Shown piece by piece: positions 13,844 through 16,721 of a stretch of DNA of 16,721 nucleotides. A program made the position numbers and the translations under genes. Origin of the DNA: Sutterella sp. Lineage in GTDB: Bacteria > Pseudomonadota > Gammaproteobacteria > Burkholderiales > Burkholderiaceae_F. Position 1 is the stretch's first letter; each line of letters opens with the position of its first letter. The stretch is from the NCBI GenBank assembly GCA_019418605.1, contig DYBN01000015.1, positions 1 to 16,721 of the forward strand, read 5' to 3'. The notes under the pieces were generated by a model. The model had not been told where the DNA came from. It was given only the letters and a program-made list of their open reading frames with translations, and made no database searches.

Positions 13844-15331
13844 ATGACCAAGCAAGCCATTTCCCGCCGTGGTCTTTTGAAGACCAGCCTTCTGGGCGCG
13901 GCTGCCGGCATCGCCGGCACGGGTGCGGCGGGCGCGGTGCAAGCCGCTCCCGTCAAGGCCGATTCATCCTACGACGTCATCGTGCTGGGCGCAGGCCCCG
14001 CAGGCCTGATCACGGCCATCACCGCCCACGACGCGGGCGCGAAGGTTGCCGTGTTTGAAAAAATGGACCGTCCGGCCGGCAACGCCATCTTCGCTCTGGG
14101 CTCCGTGTGCGGCTGGGGCTCGCGCCACCAGAAGGAGCAGGGCATTGAAGACACGGCCGACGCCTTCTACGCCATGATGATGGACATCTCCAAGCAGATG
14201 GGCGACAAGGTTCTCAACCGCGTCTACACCGACAACATCAGCGCCGGCATCGACTGGCTTGAGGCCGACATCGGCGTGAAGTTCGGCAAGATCCGCCCGA
14301 TGCCCTATCCGCGTCTGGGCCGCACCTGCCGCGTGACCGCCAAAAACGGCATCACGGGCGGCGCGCAGCTCGTGCAGGATCTGCTTGCTGCGGCCCAAAA
14401 GCGCGGCATTGCCCTGTGCTTCCAGCACAAGGCCATTGAGCTTTTGCACGACGAGCACTTTGCCGTCACGGGCGTGCGCGTTCTGACTCCCGACGGACAG
14501 AAGGACGTCAAGGCCAAGGGCGGTGTGTGCATCTGCACGGGCGGCTTCTCGGCCAACCCCGAAATGGTTGACCGCTACATCGGCGGCTGGGCCACGCGCA
14601 TGGTGTTGCGCGGCTCGACTTTCACGACGGGCGAAAACGTCTCCCTGACGCTGCCGCTCTTTACGAAGTTCGTCAACATGGATCAGTTCCACAGCGGCCC
14701 GATCCTTGGCGCCACGCACGTCAACCCCGCCGACGTCCTCAACTCGGGCTACGGCGTGCAGGTCAACACCTCGGGCGTGCGCTACATGGACGAGAACAAC
14801 ACCTACGTCATCAAGGCCCGCACGACCGCGCAGCAGACCCTTGACAACTACGCCTGGGTGATCGTCGACAGCCAGTGCTCGGTTCTCGACAAGGTGATTC
14901 CGAAATTCGACCGCCTCAACAACCCCTACGGCAAGGCCGACAACCTCGACGAACTCTGCAAGCAGGTCAAGCTCCCGGCCGACAAGATCAAGGCCATCGT
15001 CAAGGAGTACAACACGGCTGTTGAAAAGGGCACGCTCTCGAAGATGAACCCGCCGTGCACCTACAAGAAGCCGCACAAGATCGAGAAGGCTCCCTTCTAT
15101 GCGATTCCCTTCCAGGGCGGCATGACGGCCACCTTCGGCGGTCCGCTGATCAACGCCAAGGCCGAGATTCAGAATCTCGACGGCCGCAGCATCCCCGGCC
15201 TTTATGCGGCCGGCAACTCCGCGGGCGGCATTTTCTTCCACAACTACGCCGGCGGCGCCCAGCTCGGCGCGGCCCTCGTCTTCGGCCGCATTGCCGGTGC
15301 CGAAATGGCCAAGCGCGCAAAGAAGAACTGA
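13844..15331 (+). CDS. Tat-exported FAD-dependent oxidoreductase, second paralogue
   Basis: 495 residues from the ATG at 13844, with AGAGGAG ending 9 bases upstream; upstream codons in the open frame are not conserved. The N-terminus MTKQAISRRGLLKTSLLGA is a twin-arginine signal (Arg8-Arg9) with cleavage likely near AVQAA. FAD-binding_2 family: GAGPAG at 49-54, VFEKM, ICTGGFSAN. The C-terminal flavin-binding part reads GLYAAGNSAGGIFFHNYAGGAQLGAALVFGR. It has no CxxCH. Unlike fumarate reductases it lacks the HHTMGG and ANRLGG motifs (here MTATFGG and FHNYAGG) and the Arg after the RYMDEN segment, so fumarate is unlikely; enone-type or other organic acceptors are possible. It lies 18 bases upstream of the cytochrome gene and almost certainly forms an operon with it as the electron-receiving flavin subunit. 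Confidence 0.85.
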   Translation: MTKQAISRRGLLKTSLLGAAAGIAGTGAAGAVQAAPVKADSSYDVIVLGAGPAGLITAITAHDAGAKVAVFEKMDRPAGNAIFALGSVCGWGSRHQKEQGIEDTADAFYAMMMDISKQMGDKVLNRVYTDNISAGIDWLEADIGVKFGKIRPMPYPRLGRTCRVTAKNGITGGAQLVQDLLAAAQKRGIALCFQHKAIELLHDEHFAVTGVRVLTPDGQKDVKAKGGVCICTGGFSANPEMVDRYIGGWATRMVLRGSTFTTGENVSLTLPLFTKFVNMDQFHSGPILGATHVNPADVLNSGYGVQVNTSGVRYMDENNTYVIKARTTAQQTLDNYAWVIVDSQCSVLDKVIPKFDRLNNPYGKADNLDELCKQVKLPADKIKAIVKEYNTAVEKGTLSKMNPPCTYKKPHKIEKAPFYAIPFQGGMTATFGGPLINAKAEIQNLDGRSIPGLYAAGNSAGGIFFHNYAGGAQLGAALVFGRIAGAEMAKRAKKN

Positions 15332-15349
15332 TTCGGAGAGTAGAACATC

Positions 15350-15679
15350 ATGAAAAAATTCATTCTCGCCGCTGCGGCGATCGCATTCGGTCTTTCCATG
15401 GGCGTTGCCCAGGCTGCCGCGGGCGACAAGACGCTCGCTGAAATCCACGGCAAGAACTGGCCTGATCCCTCGGGCTGGGTGAAGAAGGACACCTGCATGG
15501 GCTGCCACGGCTCCTATGAGGACCTTGCCAAGGCAACCGCCAAGTACGAGCCCAATCCGCACCTCTCGCACCTGGGGTCGGTCAACTGCCAGGAATGCCA
15601 CAAGGGCGACCAGGCCAAGCCCGTGCTGATGTGCAACTCCTGCCACAACTTCACGCTGCGTGAAAAGGCCGCGAAGTAA
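15350..15679 (+). CDS. Periplasmic trihaem c-type cytochrome (flavocytochrome c3 haem-domain type)
   Basis: 109 residues with a Sec signal peptide MKKFILAAAAIAFGLSMG, cleaved near AQA at 20-22. Three haem-binding motifs: CMGCH (49-53), CQECH (80-84) and CNSCH (95-99). The order, and segments such as LAEIH, GSYEDLAKAT, NPHLSHLG and CHKG, match the tetrahaem domain of flavocytochrome c3, but the first CxxCH of that domain is absent. The only other histidines are His33, His71 and His74, which gives six in all, exactly enough for three bis-His haems. It should carry electrons from a membrane quinol dehydrogenase (CymA/NrfH type, not in this window) to the flavoprotein encoded 18 bases upstream. 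GGAGAG precedes the ATG by about 9 bases. A strong terminator follows. Confidence 0.92.
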   Translation: MKKFILAAAAIAFGLSMGVAQAAAGDKTLAEIHGKNWPDPSGWVKKDTCMGCHGSYEDLAKATAKYEPNPHLSHLGSVNCQECHKGDQAKPVLMCNSCHNFTLREKAAK

Positions 15680-15735
15680 CAGGGCTTCTAAAGCCGCATC
15701 CCGCGTCTTGGCTCTTTTTTGACCGGGGGCGCGGC

Positions 15736-15784
15736 GGCAGAGGGCGCAGGCTCTGAGAGTCCTGCGCCGCTCTGCCTTTTTTTT
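15736..15784 (+). terminator. Rho-independent terminator after the cytochrome gene
   Basis: GGCAGAG plus GGCGCAGG (15736-15750) pair with CCTGCGCC plus CTCTGCC (15761-15776, one bulged G) around a 10-base loop, followed by eight T. It is the strongest terminator in the window and closes the flavoprotein-cytochrome operon. Confidence 0.95.
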
Positions 15785-15979
15785 ATCTCCCGCAAAGCGC
15801 CATGCGCACCGTTTTCAATCGAAAGGTGCGTGTGCGGCGCGCGGGATTTTTTTTCGTCGCAAGGACGCGCTTTGAGCGTGCGCAAAGTCGAGCCGGTGCG
15901 GAGGGTTTCATCCCGCCCCATTTGATTCGGGGCGCTGCCGCAGGCAAAGGACGTCGACTAAGCCGCGCGCATTTTTTAA

Positions 15980-16147
15980 GAAAAAGCGCTCAAGGATCAG
16001 GCGGATCAGGCGCTGCGGGAAGCCGCAGCCGATGAACTCAAGGAAAGGGCCGCAAGGCCGGTGAGGAAGGAGCGCCCCGACGTCAAGGAGTCAGTTAATG
16101 CGGGCGTTTTTGGAAAAGCCCGATGGCCGGGAGATTATCTTTTTTGA
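15980..16147 (+). pseudogene. Possible remnant of a helical protein gene
   Basis: The frame is open for 55 codons between TAA at 15977 and TGA at 16145. Its first 40 codons give a charged, helix-prone stretch (KDQADQALREAAADELKERA and on), unlike the Arg/Ser/Gly-rich products of the other frames here. No start codon with a ribosome binding site precedes it; a GTG inside is possible. It could be a decayed gene fragment or chance. Confidence 0.25.
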
Positions 16148-16370
16148 GCACAAAAAACATTGAATATGTGCTACATCCGAATCAACCAAGCGATTACCAG
16201 CAAAAGATACACCGGGGCACGAAATTTTCCGTAGAATGCTCCTCACCACGCAGAGCAAGCAGAGGGCTTTGTCGTTGCCTCGTTCTTCTCCGGAACTCCC
16301 TAAGAATTCTTTTAGCAGGTAGTTCACCGGCGGAAAGAAGAGGCCCCGAAAGCAGTAATGCCAAGGGATT

Positions 16371-16415
16371 AAAAACGACAAAGCCCAGTGCGGTAACACC
16401 GGGCTCGTCATTTTG
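16371..16415. terminator. Hairpin directly upstream of the small membrane protein gene
   Basis: AGCCC-A-GTG (16382-16390) pairs with CAC-C-GGGCT (16397-16405) around a 6-base loop. GAC/GTC flank it, with A5 on the left and T4 on the right, so it reads as a terminator on either strand. It ends only a few bases before the ribosome binding site of the gene at 16429, so it could instead be an attenuator or a translation control element. Confidence 0.65.
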
Positions 16416-16428
16416 TGAGGAGTTCAGT

Positions 16429-16566
16429 ATGCCAACACATCTGTTCTCTTCGTGGGAGATTATGCCACAGGCTGTCATGATCTGCACGGGCGACGTCAAT
16501 ATTGAAATTGACGGCGTCTTGTTCGTAATCATGCTTCTTGTGTGGATAATCCGCACGAAGAAATAA
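16429..16566 (+). CDS. Small single-pass membrane protein, 45 residues
   Basis: The ATG at 16429 has a perfect GAGGAG 6 bases upstream, the best ribosome binding site in this region, and the frame ends at TAA 16564-16566. The product begins MPTHLFSSWEIMPQ and ends with a hydrophobic segment VLFVIMLLVWII (about 30-41) and a basic tail RTKK, so it should insert with the C-terminus in the cytoplasm. I do not recognise it. The frame is open further upstream (to 16123) but without a good start signal there. Size, single membrane span, basic tail and the upstream hairpin resemble the general form of type I toxins and other small membrane proteins, but no named family is matched. A terminator-like hairpin follows at 16572-16588. 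Confidence 0.55.
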   Translation: MPTHLFSSWEIMPQAVMICTGDVNIEIDGVLFVIMLLVWIIRTKK

Positions 16567-16571
16567 ATCGG

Positions 16572-16605
16572 TGGCCGCTCAGCAATGGGCGGCCTTTGGC
16601 GTTTT
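16572..16605 (+). terminator. Candidate terminator after the small membrane protein gene
   Basis: GGCCGCTC and GGGCGGCC pair (8 bp including one G-T) around AGCAAT, followed by TTT and, five bases later, TTTTT. Confidence 0.65.
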
Positions 16606-16721
16606 TGGACGGCGTCAGTTCAAACGGTTTGGGGATGGATGCGGGCGAGAGGCGGATGCAGTCAAAGGGTTTTAACTAGCAAACACAATTTCTAAAAATT
16701 TTGTCATAAGAGATTGTTTGG
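16606..16721. other. AT-rich end of the window, no gene seen
   Basis: No coding region is supported. The last 50 bases are AT-rich, with an imperfect dyad (ACAATTT and AAATTTTGT at about 16683-16704), and may be the promoter region of a gene beyond the window. Confidence 0.4.

Larger units (their letters stand above)
15785..16428. other. Intergenic region with serial stem-loops
   Basis: About 640 bases without a convincing gene. Stem-loops on the + strand: CGCACC/GGTGCG (15805-15810 and 15825-15830) with an inner TTTC/GAAA; CGCCCC/GGGGCG (15914-15919 and 15929-15934); GCTGCGG/CCGCAGC (16012-16018 and 16023-16029, 4-base loop); and GGCC-GCAA-GGCC near 16050. A T-run lies at 16140-16145. GC falls noticeably after about 16130. 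Open frames in the second half have no family features. Confidence 0.5.

Noticed and set aside
13964..15646. Very long open frame on the - strand opposite the second flavoprotein and cytochrome genes
   Set aside because: It is antisense to two well-supported genes and its product is a His/Val/Arg/Ala-rich shadow without domain signatures, as expected from GC-rich codon bias.
11233..15679. Tetrathionate respiration locus (ttr)
   Set aside because: The sensor pair is TtrSR-like, but no molybdopterin reductase, Fe-S subunit or membrane anchor gene is present in the window.
16123..16428. Upstream extension of the 45-residue small protein to 147 residues
   Set aside because: There is no good ribosome binding site at the upstream ATG, a terminator-like hairpin interrupts the frame region, and the strong GAGGAG belongs to the internal ATG.
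16091..16556. Two overlapping - strand open frames of 106 and 120 residues
   Set aside because: They have no recognisable features or start signals and overlap the better supported small + strand gene and its hairpin.

Overview
The window looks like chromosomal DNA from a gut betaproteobacterium of the Sutterellaceae type (Sutterella/Parasutterella-like, Burkholderiales). This is inferred from the mid-to-high GC, the betaproteobacterial ispB / tRNA-Pro / coaE neighbourhood, the many Tat-exported periplasmic proteins and the paired flavoprotein plus small c-type cytochrome. No database search was possible, so the taxon is an inference.

Layout. 1-2190: a lower-GC stretch with two members of the AAA-ATPase/PD-(D/E)XK family, the 3' end of one on the + strand (3-131) and a complete one on the - strand (561-2186), facing each other. 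2280-4286 (- strand): housekeeping block of coaE, a rho-independent terminator, tRNA-Pro(CGG) and ispB. 4392-6502 (- strand): two Tat-exported proteins of poorly known families, DUF6282 (amidohydrolase-like) and DUF362, probably one operon. 6699-7640 (- strand): transaldolase. 8052-9527 (+): a Tat-exported FAD-dependent reductase of the fumarate-reductase flavoprotein superfamily. 9711-10283 (-): a lipoprotein of unknown function. 10613-13347 (+): a response regulator and a TtrS-like sensor kinase, overlapping by ATGA. 13844-15679 (+): a second Tat-exported flavoprotein followed by a small periplasmic multihaem cytochrome, closed by a strong terminator. 15785-16721: mostly non-coding, lower-GC sequence with a run of stem-loops and one small predicted membrane protein of 45 residues with a strong ribosome binding site.

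How the genes work together. The most interesting unit is 8052-15679: two periplasmic flavoproteins, one dedicated cytochrome and a two-component system whose sensor has a PhnD/TtrS-type periplasmic binding domain, but no tetrathionate reductase genes. The natural reading is a regulated anaerobic respiratory module: an inner-membrane quinol dehydrogenase (not in the window) passes electrons to the cytochrome, which reduces a flavoprotein that uses an unknown organic electron acceptor sensed by the kinase. The cytochrome appears to have lost one haem compared with the usual tetrahaem version: it has exactly three CxxCH motifs and exactly six histidines. Both flavoproteins depart from the fumarate reductase active site, so their acceptors are probably not fumarate.
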